Origin: Marinomonas profundimaris
Lineage (GTDB): Bacteria > Pseudomonadota > Gammaproteobacteria > Pseudomonadales > Marinomonadaceae
Reading direction: 5' to 3'
NCBI RefSeq assembly: GCF_000508165.1
Contig: NZ_AYOZ01000023.1
Location: 246,807 to 310,806, forward strand
Length of the DNA stretch: 64,000 nt
Shown here piece after piece: positions 53,419 to 61,916 of the stretch. A program made the position numbers and the translations under genes. Below the pieces are notes generated by a model. It was not told the origin of the DNA, ran no database searches, and saw only the letters and a list, made by a program, of their open reading frames with translations. The number at the start of each line of letters is the position of its first letter. Within the stretch, counting starts at the first letter, position 1.

Positions 53419-54834
53419 TCATATGCCGTGTTTATCGAGCTTTTCGTAAAAAGTGGATTTGCTGATGCCCAATTTTTTGGCGGCTTTGGTGCGGTTATCG
53501 TCACATTCAATTAGGGCGGCGTTAATGATGTTTTTCTCTGCTTGGTTCAGCTGGTCTTTTAAGCTGCCTGTGGATTGAATGATTCCTTGTGACGCCTGAT
53601 TCTCGGGTGTGTTGTGCTCGGTTTGGGACAGTTGCGCGGGCAATAATGACAGTGGGATTTTCCGATCATGGCTGGTGTAAAACGCCGCTTCCATGACATT
53701 TTCGAGCTCGCGAATATTACCTGGCCAGTTATACGCTAACATGGCGGTCAACGCTTGAACGGTGAGCTTCGGTGCTCGTCGGCCGGTTCTTCTCGACAGT
53801 TTTTGCAGGAAAAAATCGGCCAGTTTCGCAATGTCTTCGCGACGCTCTCGCAGCGGAGGCAAGTCAATCGCCACCACGTTAATACGATAATAAAGGTCTT
53901 CTCGGAAGACGCCGCTTTCTATCAGGCTTTCTAATGGACGATGCGTGGCGGTAATCAGCCGAATGTTTAACGGCGTGGATTGCGTGCCACCAACGGATTC
54001 GACTTCTCTATCTTGCAACACACGCAGCAGTTTGGCTTGCATTAGCAGTGGTAAATCGCCGATCTCGTCGAGAAACAAGGTGCCGCCATTGGCGAGTTGA
54101 AATTTACCTGGCTTGCCGCCTTTTTTGGCCCCCGTAAACGCGCCTTCTTCGTAACCGAACAATTCACTTTCTAATAAATTTTCGGGAATGGCCGCGCAGT
54201 TCACTTTAATGAAGGGAAACTCAGCACGATCGGACAGCTGGTGGATGGCATGTGCATACAATTCTTTGCCGGTGCCCGATTCGCCGCGAATTAACACGGT
54301 CACGTCGCCGGATGCCACTTGCGTGACTTTGGCGCTTAAGGATTTGATGGCCTGACTGTCACCAATGATGTCATTGAGGTGAAAACTCGCGCCTGTGTTG
54401 ACCTTGCTTGAGGCTCGGCTTTTTTGATATTGAAAATCTTGTTCGGCGAGCAGGGCTTTAATGTGGCTGTTGATTTGTTTCCATTCATGCGTGTCATGAA
54501 AAATCACCGTGCCTACGGCACCAATGACATCGCCTTGATCAATGATAGGAAAACGGCTGGCAATCATGTTACTGCCAAGAATTTTTTGAAAAGACAATCG
54601 CTCAGCTTGGCCCGTTTGCACGGTAATGTGCATTCTGGTGTTTTCAATCACGTCGGTGACTTTTTTGCCTTTTACATCTTCCGCTTTTACGCCAAGAAAA
54701 CGCGCGTAAGGTCGGTTGATAAAAAAGATTTTGGCTTGATGGTCGACAATCACGACCCATTCTTCCATCGCGTTTAAAATGGCTTTGTAGGTGTTGGCTG
54801 CCTGCGAGAGTTTTTCCAGTTTTTTCAATGACAT
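53419..54834 (-). CDS. Sigma-54-dependent activator with PAS domain
   Basis: The 471-residue protein has a PAS domain (~10-110, ILNAMEEWVVIVDHQAKIFFINRPYARFLG), an AAA+ domain with GESGTGKE (~181), GAFTGAK (~222) and GGTLFLDEIGDLP, and a Fis-type helix-turn-helix at the end (DDNRTKAAKKLGISKSTFYEKL). GAFTGA contacts sigma-54. The ATG at 54834 has GGAG 5 nt upstream. The ligand is unknown. The gene precedes dctPQM on the same strand and is the likely activator of that operon. Confidence 0.92.
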   Translation of the reverse strand: MSLKKLEKLSQAANTYKAILNAMEEWVVIVDHQAKIFFINRPYARFLGVKAEDVKGKKVTDVIENTRMHITVQTGQAERLSFQKILGSNMIASRFPIIDQGDVIGAVGTVIFHDTHEWKQINSHIKALLAEQDFQYQKSRASSKVNTGASFHLNDIIGDSQAIKSLSAKVTQVASGDVTVLIRGESGTGKELYAHAIHQLSDRAEFPFIKVNCAAIPENLLESELFGYEEGAFTGAKKGGKPGKFQLANGGTLFLDEIGDLPLLMQAKLLRVLQDREVESVGGTQSTPLNIRLITATHRPLESLIESGVFREDLYYRINVVAIDLPPLRERREDIAKLADFFLQKLSRRTGRRAPKLTVQALTAMLAYNWPGNIRELENVMEAAFYTSHDRKIPLSLLPAQLSQTEHNTPENQASQGIIQSTGSLKDQLNQAEKNIINAALIECDDNRTKAAKKLGISKSTFYEKLDKHGI

Positions 54835-54946
54835 TTCGACTCCGCTTATCGTCCTGTAGTGGATCAATTTGCTTTTTTGTTATTGGTTTTTTCGTCTAGG
54901 TACGCATTCTAATCTAAATAAAGTGTTTTACATCAACAAAGCAACG

Positions 54947-55225
54947 ATGCAAGTGCGCTTGGTTCAACCCGTTCATTTTTACCCATTCACTTCTGTGGAA
55001 TACGAAGGCCTATGCTACGCTTTTATAGACATCATTTTTTCGCTTTTAGGGAAAGCGATTGCCTGTAATGCTTGTGACATCAGTGTTTTGATTTCAGCAT
55101 GCGGTAAAAAAGAGGTTCTTATCGCGCTGGATGGCCTGTATGATGCTGCACTTTATTTTTTGGGTCGGCGCCAAGCTGGCATTAAAAATCAATATGACGA
55201 ACGAAAATTAGAGAGAGTGTTATGA
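54947..55225 (+). CDS. Hypothetical small protein ahead of the DAACS symporter
   Basis: Not recognised. About 92 residues from the ATG at 54947. The stop overlaps the symporter start as ATGA, which suggests coupled translation. The centre is hydrophobic and cysteine-containing (YAFIDIIFSLLGKAIACNACDISVLISACG). No good Shine-Dalgarno site is seen, and it may be non-coding leader. An open frame continues upstream to 54869 from a TTG. Confidence 0.4.
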   Translation: MQVRLVQPVHFYPFTSVEYEGLCYAFIDIIFSLLGKAIACNACDISVLISACGKKEVLIALDGLYDAALYFLGRRQAGIKNQYDERKLERVL

Positions 55226-56511
55226 ATGTAACCGTTAAAGTACTGCTAGGGATGGCTCTCGGTATCTGCGTTGGATTATTCATTAATTTAACGGGATTAA
55301 ATGCGCCTGGATCATGGGCGAACAGTTATTTGACCAACGGCTTGTTTCATATTGTTGGTTCCATGTTTGTTAACGCACTGAAAATGCTGGTTGTGCCGTT
55401 AGTATTCTTCTCGCTGGTATGCGGCGTATGCGGCATTGGTGATATCAAATTACTTGGCCGCATTGGTACGAAAGCCTTTGGCTTGTATCTAATGACAACG
55501 GCCATTGCGATCGCTACGGCTCTGCTTATTGCGTCTGGCCTTGGCATTGGCGAAGGTATGAACGCTGTCGCGAATACGAATTTTTCTGGTAAAGAAGCGC
55601 CACCGCTTTCTTCTGTCATTATTAATCTGATTCCTTCGAATCCGATTAGTGCGATGGCCAAAGGCGAAATGCTGCCGGTTATTTTCTTCTCAATTATTTT
55701 CGGTATTAGCATCTTGATGGTTGGCAAAAAAGCCGACTCAGTCAGCAGCTTCATTGAAGCACTGAACGAAATCATGATGAAAATGGTCAACGTGATCATG
55801 GCCGTTGCGCCTTACGCCGTGTTTTGTTTGATCGCAAAAGCCATTGCGAACCTTGGTATGGACCTTTTGGCTCAGCTATTGGGTTATGTGTTGGTCTTGA
55901 TCGGCGTGTTGATGTTCCATTTGTTTGTGACGCTACAGATTGTTCTGAAGTTGTTATCTGGTTTGAATCCTCTGACGTTCATCAAGAAAATGCGTAACAC
56001 GCAAGTGTTTGCTTTCAGTACGTCTAGCTCAAATGCTACGATTCCTGTGACCTTGCGTGCCGTAACAGAAAGAATGGGCGTGAAAAACTCCGTTGCTTCT
56101 TTCACCGTACCGTTTGGCGCGACGATCAACATGGACGGCACAGCAATCATGCAAGGTGTGGCGACGGTCTTTATCGCGAACATCTACAATGTTGACCTTG
56201 GCATGATGGGTTACCTAACGGTTATCTTGATGTCTGTATTGGCGTCTATCGGTACCGCTGGTGTACCGGGCGTGGGTCTTATCATGTTGTCGATGGTGTT
56301 TGCACAAGTTGGCTTACCAATCGAAGGCATTGGCTTAATCCTTGGTGTTGACCGTTTGTTAGACATGATCCGTACGGCAGTAAACGTGTCTGGTGATGCG
56401 GTGGTGTCTATCGTTGTTGCGAAAAGCGAAGGTCAGTTGAACGAAGAAACATACAACGATCCGAAAGCGGGTGAACTGGGTGAGTTGCACTTAGAAAAAC
56501 GCCAAGCCTAA
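55222..56511 (+). CDS. DAACS dicarboxylate/amino acid:cation symporter
   Basis: The 429-residue protein has eight helices and two hairpin loops. It carries the DAACS marks AFSTSSSNATIPVTL (serine-rich HP1, ~271-285), GATINMDGTAIMQG (the NMDGT sodium site) and GVPGVGLIML (HP2). The final substrate site is LGVDRLLDMIRTAVNVSGDAVVS. Glutamate, aspartate or C4-dicarboxylates are the usual substrates. RBS GAGAG precedes the ATG. A strong terminator ends it. Confidence 0.92.
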   Translation: MNVTVKVLLGMALGICVGLFINLTGLNAPGSWANSYLTNGLFHIVGSMFVNALKMLVVPLVFFSLVCGVCGIGDIKLLGRIGTKAFGLYLMTTAIAIATALLIASGLGIGEGMNAVANTNFSGKEAPPLSSVIINLIPSNPISAMAKGEMLPVIFFSIIFGISILMVGKKADSVSSFIEALNEIMMKMVNVIMAVAPYAVFCLIAKAIANLGMDLLAQLLGYVLVLIGVLMFHLFVTLQIVLKLLSGLNPLTFIKKMRNTQVFAFSTSSSNATIPVTLRAVTERMGVKNSVASFTVPFGATINMDGTAIMQGVATVFIANIYNVDLGMMGYLTVILMSVLASIGTAGVPGVGLIMLSMVFAQVGLPIEGIGLILGVDRLLDMIRTAVNVSGDAVVSIVVAKSEGQLNEETYNDPKAGELGELHLEKRQA

Positions 56512-56540
56512 TGCGTCGTTAAAACTGAGTGAATAGAATA

Positions 56541-56579
56541 GAGAGAGCCCTTTATATTGTATAAAGGGCTCTTTTTTTG
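56541..56579 (+). terminator. Intrinsic terminator after the DAACS gene
   Basis: A 12-bp stem GAGAGCCCTTTA / TAAAGGGCTCTT with a short loop and a T7 tail. Confidence 0.9.
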
Positions 56580-56625
56580 TGCCTAATCTAGCATTGAGCA
56601 ACCCTGCTAGAGTCGACGGACAAGG

Positions 56626-57636
56626 TTAAAGCGACATCACAATACGACCGGTGATTTCACCTTTTTCCATGTCTTCAAAAATGTCATTAATGTCGTCTAA
56701 CGATTTTTCAGAAATGATGGCTTTCACTTTGCCGCGTGCGGCGAATTCCAAACATTCTTCCAAGTCTTTACGCGTACCGACAATCGAGCCGACGACGCTA
56801 ACGCCATTCAACACAGTATTGAAGATAGGCAATGGCATATCTTCTGGCGGTAAGCCAACCAACACGCATTTTCCGCCACGGCGAACCACATCGTAACTTT
56901 GTCTAAAGCCTGCTTTGCTCACGGCAGTACATACGGTCGCGTGAACGCCATTGGTTTTTGCAAGGATTTCCTCGACGACTTCGTCGGTTTTAAAGTCAAA
57001 GAAATACTCAGCACCAAGGGACATGGCAAGCTCTCGCTTCGCGGCGCCAGTGTCTACTGCAACCACACGAAAGCCCATGGCAACGGCGTATTGCACCGCT
57101 AAATGACCAAGCCCACCCACGCCAAACAGCGCGACCCAATCACCGGGTTTTGCACCAGAAACCTTCAGCGCTTTATAAGTGGTAACGCCAGCACAAAACA
57201 GCGGTGCGGCGTCGACATAGCTTAGTCCTTCCGGCACCTTGACCACATATTCGGCGTGGGCAGCGCAATATTCTGCGTAGCCACCATCGACCGAATACCC
57301 TGCATTTTGTTGCGATAAGCATAGATTTTCGTTGCCGGTTAAACAGTATTCACAATGCCCACAGGCGCTGTACAGCCAAGGAATACCAACACGGTCACCC
57401 AAGCTAAGATGTTTCACCGCACTGCCTACTTCAACGATTTCCCCCACGCCTTCGTGACCGGGAATAAAGGGCAGCGTTGGTTTAACAGGCCAATCACCAT
57501 GACAAGCGTGTAAATCGGTATGACACACACCACAGGCGCGTATTCGGACAAGGATTTGATGTGGTTCTATCTTAGGTTTGGCGACGTCTTCGATTTTTAG
57601 AATGGCACCAAATTTACTGGCTACAGCTGCTTTCAT
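56626..57636 (-). CDS. adhP: Zinc-dependent alcohol dehydrogenase
   Basis: The 336-residue protein is an MDR alcohol dehydrogenase of AdhP type. The catalytic zinc ligands are in [10 protein letters not shown] (Cys38), GHEGVG (His61) and [10 protein letters not shown] (~147). The structural zinc comes from [15 protein letters not shown]. The NAD motif is [10 protein letters not shown]. It interconverts primary alcohols and aldehydes. The ATG at 57636 has GGAG 6 nt upstream; an earlier start 12 nt before is less likely. Confidence 0.92.
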   Translation of the reverse strand: MKAAVASKFGAILKIEDVAKPKIEPHQILVRIRACGVCHTDLHACHGDWPVKPTLPFIPGHEGVGEIVEVGSAVKHLSLGDRVGIPWLYSACGHCEYCLTGNENLCLSQQNAGYSVDGGYAEYCAAHAEYVVKVPEGLSYVDAAPLFCAGVTTYKALKVSGAKPGDWVALFGVGGLGHLAVQYAVAMGFRVVAVDTGAAKRELAMSLGAEYFFDFKTDEVVEEILAKTNGVHATVCTAVSKAGFRQSYDVVRRGGKCVLVGLPPEDMPLPIFNTVLNGVSVVGSIVGTRKDLEECLEFAARGKVKAIISEKSLDDINDIFEDMEKGEITGRIVMSL

Positions 57637-57815
57637 AACAAACTCCATCTTGTGTTTATTTTTATTTAATCCAGTTCAAGAGCGCGAAAATCGGCTCTAC
57701 TCCACTTTAGAAGTCACCAGAAAATAAACTTGCTCAGCAGTCCAGCGTTCTTGTACCACAGTACAATTTACATTGAGAACGCCGCTTTGCTCTGTGTTTA
57801 CTGTCATTAGGCGCG

Positions 57816-59813
57816 TTATTCTCGCTTGGAAAAACTCTCTCTAAGCGCGCTTATCCAGTCTCCGAATTTATGCATAACGTCATTGCCTTTGCCGAGCAGC
57901 TCGTGCATTTCTTCTTCGAATCGAGATTGCTTGGTTTCCTCTGGTTCAGGAAGTGGCGGCAATATGTGCGCGAAGTAGGTTTTGTCGAGCAAACGGTGCA
58001 ACAAGCGTTCGCCGAGAAATGGCTTGCCGCTGTTGAGCGCTCGGGCGCCTTTGATTAAGTTGCGAATATCGTATTGTGTTGGGCTAATATCCGGCACTTG
58101 TTTAGGAATGTTTAGCAGTTTATAAACACCGATTCGAGCGGTACGAATGGACGCTTCCATGGTGAAAATAATGTCGTTGCGGGTTTCCACGAACTGACCA
58201 ATTAAGCCTAAGTTGGTGCAACCTTCTGGCACCGCATTTGGTCGATCGCCCGCGGCCCTTGTCATAAACTGCGCGGTGATATACGGCATGAGCGCAAGGC
58301 GAACTTTGGTGTTCGCAAGAATCTCATCCAACTGATCTTCAATGCCAAGGTGGTAACACAGCTCGGTGACAATCTCTTTGCCGGTACATTGCGCCATGGT
58401 TTTTTGAATGCGGTTGCCTGGTTTGTCCATCAACAAGCCGTAAACCCAAAGTACCAAGGTGTCGTCTGGTTGGTCAGGGAAATGCGGCTGACGGTTACAA
58501 GTCACACTCAATAACCAGTTAGAATCCGTAATGGTGACGATGCCGCCCGTGACAGAGCGACCAGAAGATGGGTCGTTCACGGACAAGGTTTTCAGTTTGT
58601 CGGTCAGCGGAGAGGGTTTGCAGGTCAGCGTGGCGGATTCCCAGATGGATTTATCCACATCGCCATAAAATTTTTCAGGTTTGCCAAACACCGGCGATTT
58701 TTTTGCCAGATTTTTCCACAAGGTCCAGCCGCTGTTTTCGTCAGGATCGTGCTTGTCACAGTTCAGTGTAGGCACGTCGTTCATGTCGCCATAAGCGGTG
58801 TTTTCGGTCATTGAACCGGTTAGAGCAAACACCAAATCACCCAGCCCGACAGGGATGTGCTTGGCGTCTTCTATGCCGTCTTTTGTCACCTTGGCGTGAA
58901 TGCCGATGACGGTTTTTTTATCGCCAGAAAAATTGATATCAAGGTCGTGAACGCGAGTCCCGAACTGAAAGGTCACCCCTTTCTCGCGCAGTAAGTTTGC
59001 CAAGGGTTTGATGAAGGTATCGTATTGATTGTATTTAGGAAAAACCAAGGCAGACAAGTCACCAAAGCCATCAATGGAATCCAGAAAACGATGCAAATAG
59101 AGCTTGGTTTCCAGCAGACTGTGGCAATTTTTAAAAGCAAACATAGAGCGAAACAGAAACCAGAAATGGCTTTCTAAGAAGCCATTGCTGAAATACGCCT
59201 CAATGCTGATATCGTCCAAATCCTCTTTGCGTTTTAGCATCAGGCGGATCAATTCCCATTGCTGAGATTTGTTTAGGCCGAAATCGTTGGCGTCCAACAA
59301 TTCGCCACATTTGTGCATTAAGCGAGCTTTGGAATAATTCGGATCGTTGTCGTTAATGAGTCGATATTCATCCAGCACAGAATACCCTTCTGGCAATTCC
59401 ACCGCCGGAACATCTTGAAACAGGTCCCACAAAGTGTCGTAATTCCAGTTCATCTCACGGCCGCCGCGAATGATGTAACCTTCTTCCGGATTGCCAGAGC
59501 CATCCATGGAGCCGCCTTCTAAGTCCATTTCTTCCAAAATGGTGATGTTTTCGGCAGGCATGTGCGCGTCACGAATCAGATAAAACGCCGCCGCAAGACC
59601 GCCAATACCGCCGCCAATAATCCATGCTTTGCGATGCGTCACGCCGGGTGTTGGCAAGCTGGTATGGCGAGCGTAAGGCGCAATGAAATCATAAGGGGGA
59701 AGGGTGTTTTTGGCTTGATGATGCCAATAATCTCGCGTTGCATCGGGCTCGTGTTCAAACCCTTCTGGTGCCGTCGCTGAAATATCGAATTTAGAAATGG
59801 TTTTCTTATTCAT
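57816..59813 (-). CDS. ohyA: Oleate hydratase (MCRA family)
   Basis: The 665-residue protein has the FAD motif AWIIGGGIGGLAAAFYL near residue 64. The family block is EEMDLEGGSMDGSGNPEEGYIIRGGREMNWNYD (~93-125), where RGGREMN holds the FAD and substrate. The enzyme adds water to the cis-9 double bond of oleic acid to give 10-hydroxystearic acid. The ATG at 59813 has GGGAG 6 nt upstream. Its basic C-terminal helix is typical for membrane contact. It stands alone. Confidence 0.93.
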   Translation of the reverse strand: MNKKTISKFDISATAPEGFEHEPDATRDYWHHQAKNTLPPYDFIAPYARHTSLPTPGVTHRKAWIIGGGIGGLAAAFYLIRDAHMPAENITILEEMDLEGGSMDGSGNPEEGYIIRGGREMNWNYDTLWDLFQDVPAVELPEGYSVLDEYRLINDNDPNYSKARLMHKCGELLDANDFGLNKSQQWELIRLMLKRKEDLDDISIEAYFSNGFLESHFWFLFRSMFAFKNCHSLLETKLYLHRFLDSIDGFGDLSALVFPKYNQYDTFIKPLANLLREKGVTFQFGTRVHDLDINFSGDKKTVIGIHAKVTKDGIEDAKHIPVGLGDLVFALTGSMTENTAYGDMNDVPTLNCDKHDPDENSGWTLWKNLAKKSPVFGKPEKFYGDVDKSIWESATLTCKPSPLTDKLKTLSVNDPSSGRSVTGGIVTITDSNWLLSVTCNRQPHFPDQPDDTLVLWVYGLLMDKPGNRIQKTMAQCTGKEIVTELCYHLGIEDQLDEILANTKVRLALMPYITAQFMTRAAGDRPNAVPEGCTNLGLIGQFVETRNDIIFTMEASIRTARIGVYKLLNIPKQVPDISPTQYDIRNLIKGARALNSGKPFLGERLLHRLLDKTYFAHILPPLPEPEETKQSRFEEEMHELLGKGNDVMHKFGDWISALRESFSKRE

Positions 59814-59987
59814 CACAGTCTCCCTTCATTGATAACAGAATGCGCAATACATACTTTTATCTATAGTGGCATAGACGGTGTTGAATAAGACTGCGTTAGA
59901 TCAAGGGTTACGACGTAATTTTCCATCTGTCGTTGCTTCTGTAAGCCTCGGCAAGCAAGGCTCAGTCTTATGGCATTTCTGCCACAT

Positions 59988-60575
59988 TTACCCCGCCATA
60001 CGCGCCAGTATTTTATCCTTAAACCAAAAGCGGTGGATCAGTGCCATGGCGATGTGACCAACGACTAACCCACACAGCAACCATGAAAGGTAGCCGTGTA
60101 AAAGCTCCGCAGGCGCTACTATCCAGCCAATATGACGTTCTGCTTCGGGAATAATGGTCATGCTGTACAAGCGTATTTCATGGCCTTCACCATATTGACG
60201 TAGAAGCGCAAAAGCCGGTAACCAAAGTAATAACACATAAAAAGTCCTGTGCATGAGGCGTGCTAGTACCCCGCCTAACCCTTGTGCTTGAGGTGGTCGC
60301 TGCTTTCGGTTTATCCAAGCCCAGCCGACGCGAATGGCAGTGACGATCAGAATCAGAAAACCTAAGGATCCGTGTGGTCCAATGCTTTCCAAAAATAAGG
60401 TCACGGCATTTTTGCCTGTGTTTTGCCAGAGAACCACAATAACGATTTGGAATATGACGAGGACGGCGGTAAACCAATGAAGCATACGGCTTATGCGGCC
60501 ATAATGGCTGTGGCTGTCTCGCCATTTTGAGCTACTTTGTTTTGAAATGTCGGTGCTGTCCATTTGTAACGTCAT
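59988..60575 (-). CDS. Cytochrome b561-type di-haem membrane protein
   Basis: The 195-residue protein has four helices. The haem histidine candidates are in RMLHWFTA, GPHGSLGF, LLHGYLSW and VGHIAMALIHRF, as in the bacterial b561 family. It probably passes electrons from the quinone pool to a periplasmic acceptor, as CybB does for superoxide. A Fur-like dyad lies 88 nt upstream, so iron control is possible. Confidence 0.85.
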   Translation of the reverse strand: MTLQMDSTDISKQSSSKWRDSHSHYGRISRMLHWFTAVLVIFQIVIVVLWQNTGKNAVTLFLESIGPHGSLGFLILIVTAIRVGWAWINRKQRPPQAQGLGGVLARLMHRTFYVLLLWLPAFALLRQYGEGHEIRLYSMTIIPEAERHIGWIVAPAELLHGYLSWLLCGLVVGHIAMALIHRFWFKDKILARMAG

Positions 60576-60659
60576 TGGCTCTCGCGCTCCCTAATTTTTA
60601 GCTTGATTCTGACTTCTGTATTTCCGGCTAAAAGGTGTTGTATAAAAGAGTTTGATTAT

Positions 60660-60678
60660 ATCGATAATCGTTATCATT
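60660..60678 (-). promoter_or_regulatory. Fur-like box upstream of the b561 gene
   Basis: GATAA-TCG-TTATC (60663-60675) with AT flanks resembles a Fur box; the nearest gene it could control is the b561 gene. Confidence 0.5.
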
Positions 60679-60747
60679 TGAATGATTTTATTGGCGTGTT
60701 GTTGAAAGGGCCTGGCTAAAGGATTTTGTTGAAGGAAGTATGACGTG

Positions 60748-60783
60748 AAAAACCAGAGCTCAATGAAGGATTAAGCTCTGGTT
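60748..60783 (-). terminator. Terminator of the betaine-type binding protein gene
   Basis: Stem AACCAGAGCT / AGCTCTGGTT with a 13-nt loop, followed on the minus strand by a T5 tail. Confidence 0.8.
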
Positions 60784-60789
60784 TCTGTA

Positions 60790-61785
60790 TTAGAGTGCTT
60801 TTTGTATTTTCTCGGCAACGTCGTTCGAAACCCAGGCTTTCCACGTATCAGGATATGCTTCTAAAAAATGGTACATGGCTGTTTCGCCGTCGGCTTGATT
60901 GTCTTCCATCCACGCCAATAACGCACTCATCTGTTGATTGGTAAAACCGCGTTTTGCAAAGTAATTAAATGCTTGTGGTTCACGCTGAGCAAAGGATTCC
61001 GTCGTAATCGTATGCACGGGTGAAGGCGGATACATGGTGACTTTTGGCGATGCACAGTCTGGTTGCGTGGTGCAGCTACGGTATTCGTCTACGTCGGCAC
61101 CGGTGCCAAAGTCGACTTTCACCATCTCATATTTACCCAGTACTGGCGTTGGTGACCAGTAATAACCAAACCACGCTTTATGCCGATCGTACGCTTTCGA
61201 CAGCGTACCGGCTAACCCAGCGCCAGAACCAGGGTCGATCATTTCAAAACCCTGTTCGTCTAGCTTCAGCGCGTTAAAAAGATGCTGCGCTGTAATTTGG
61301 CAGGTCCATCCTGCAGGGCAGCCGTAAAAGGCGTGCTTAGTATCGCTTTCAGGGTTGATAAACAACTCGGCATGTTTGATCACGCCTTCAATGGTCGCCA
61401 TTTCTGGGTATTGTTTAACCAAATACGCCGGCACCCAAAACCCTTCTTCGCCGCCATCCACCAAGGATTTTCCCGCATAACGAAGACGCTTGTCTGCCAC
61501 ACCTTTGTCCAAGGCGTCTTTGATGCTATTTGTCCAAAGCTCGGGCGCGACGTCCGGTTTGCCTTTTTCAATCATGGATATGCCCGTCGGCACGCTATCA
61601 CCAGGGATCAACTCGGCATCGCACTGGTAGCCATTGTTCAGAATGAATTGATCGACATGGGCGATTAAGCTGGCGGAATTCCAGTTCATGTCAGCGATCG
61701 AGAATGAACCACAATCCGCTGCATTGCTGTTCGTCGAAAAAGCAGAAAGCAACATAACGGGAAGGAGCGAAGGCAGAATCTTCAT
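60790..61785 (-). CDS. ProX/OpuAC-type glycine betaine-binding protein, orphan
   Basis: The 331-residue protein has a signal peptide (KILPSLLPVMLLSAFSTNSNA) and the OpuAC fold. ADMNWNSASLIAHVDQFIL opens it. DVAPELWTNS, EEGFWVPAYL and FGYYWSPTPVLGKYEMVKV supply aromatic residues that normally box the quaternary ammonium group. The cysteine pairs are typical of periplasmic members. No ATPase or permease gene lies alongside, so it needs a transporter encoded elsewhere. The substrate may be betaine, choline or carnitine. Confidence 0.88.
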   Translation of the reverse strand: MKILPSLLPVMLLSAFSTNSNAADCGSFSIADMNWNSASLIAHVDQFILNNGYQCDAELIPGDSVPTGISMIEKGKPDVAPELWTNSIKDALDKGVADKRLRYAGKSLVDGGEEGFWVPAYLVKQYPEMATIEGVIKHAELFINPESDTKHAFYGCPAGWTCQITAQHLFNALKLDEQGFEMIDPGSGAGLAGTLSKAYDRHKAWFGYYWSPTPVLGKYEMVKVDFGTGADVDEYRSCTTQPDCASPKVTMYPPSPVHTITTESFAQREPQAFNYFAKRGFTNQQMSALLAWMEDNQADGETAMYHFLEAYPDTWKAWVSNDVAEKIQKAL

Positions 61786-61916
61786 TAGACTGGGTTCCTT
61801 ATTGTTTTCAGAAACGGAATTATAAACATAAGAAATAACAGGAGAAAATGGACGTGTTTAAAAAGCACACCTTTTTTGCCATTAATACCCGAACAAATAT
61901 CCTTGTCAGCCGCCGC

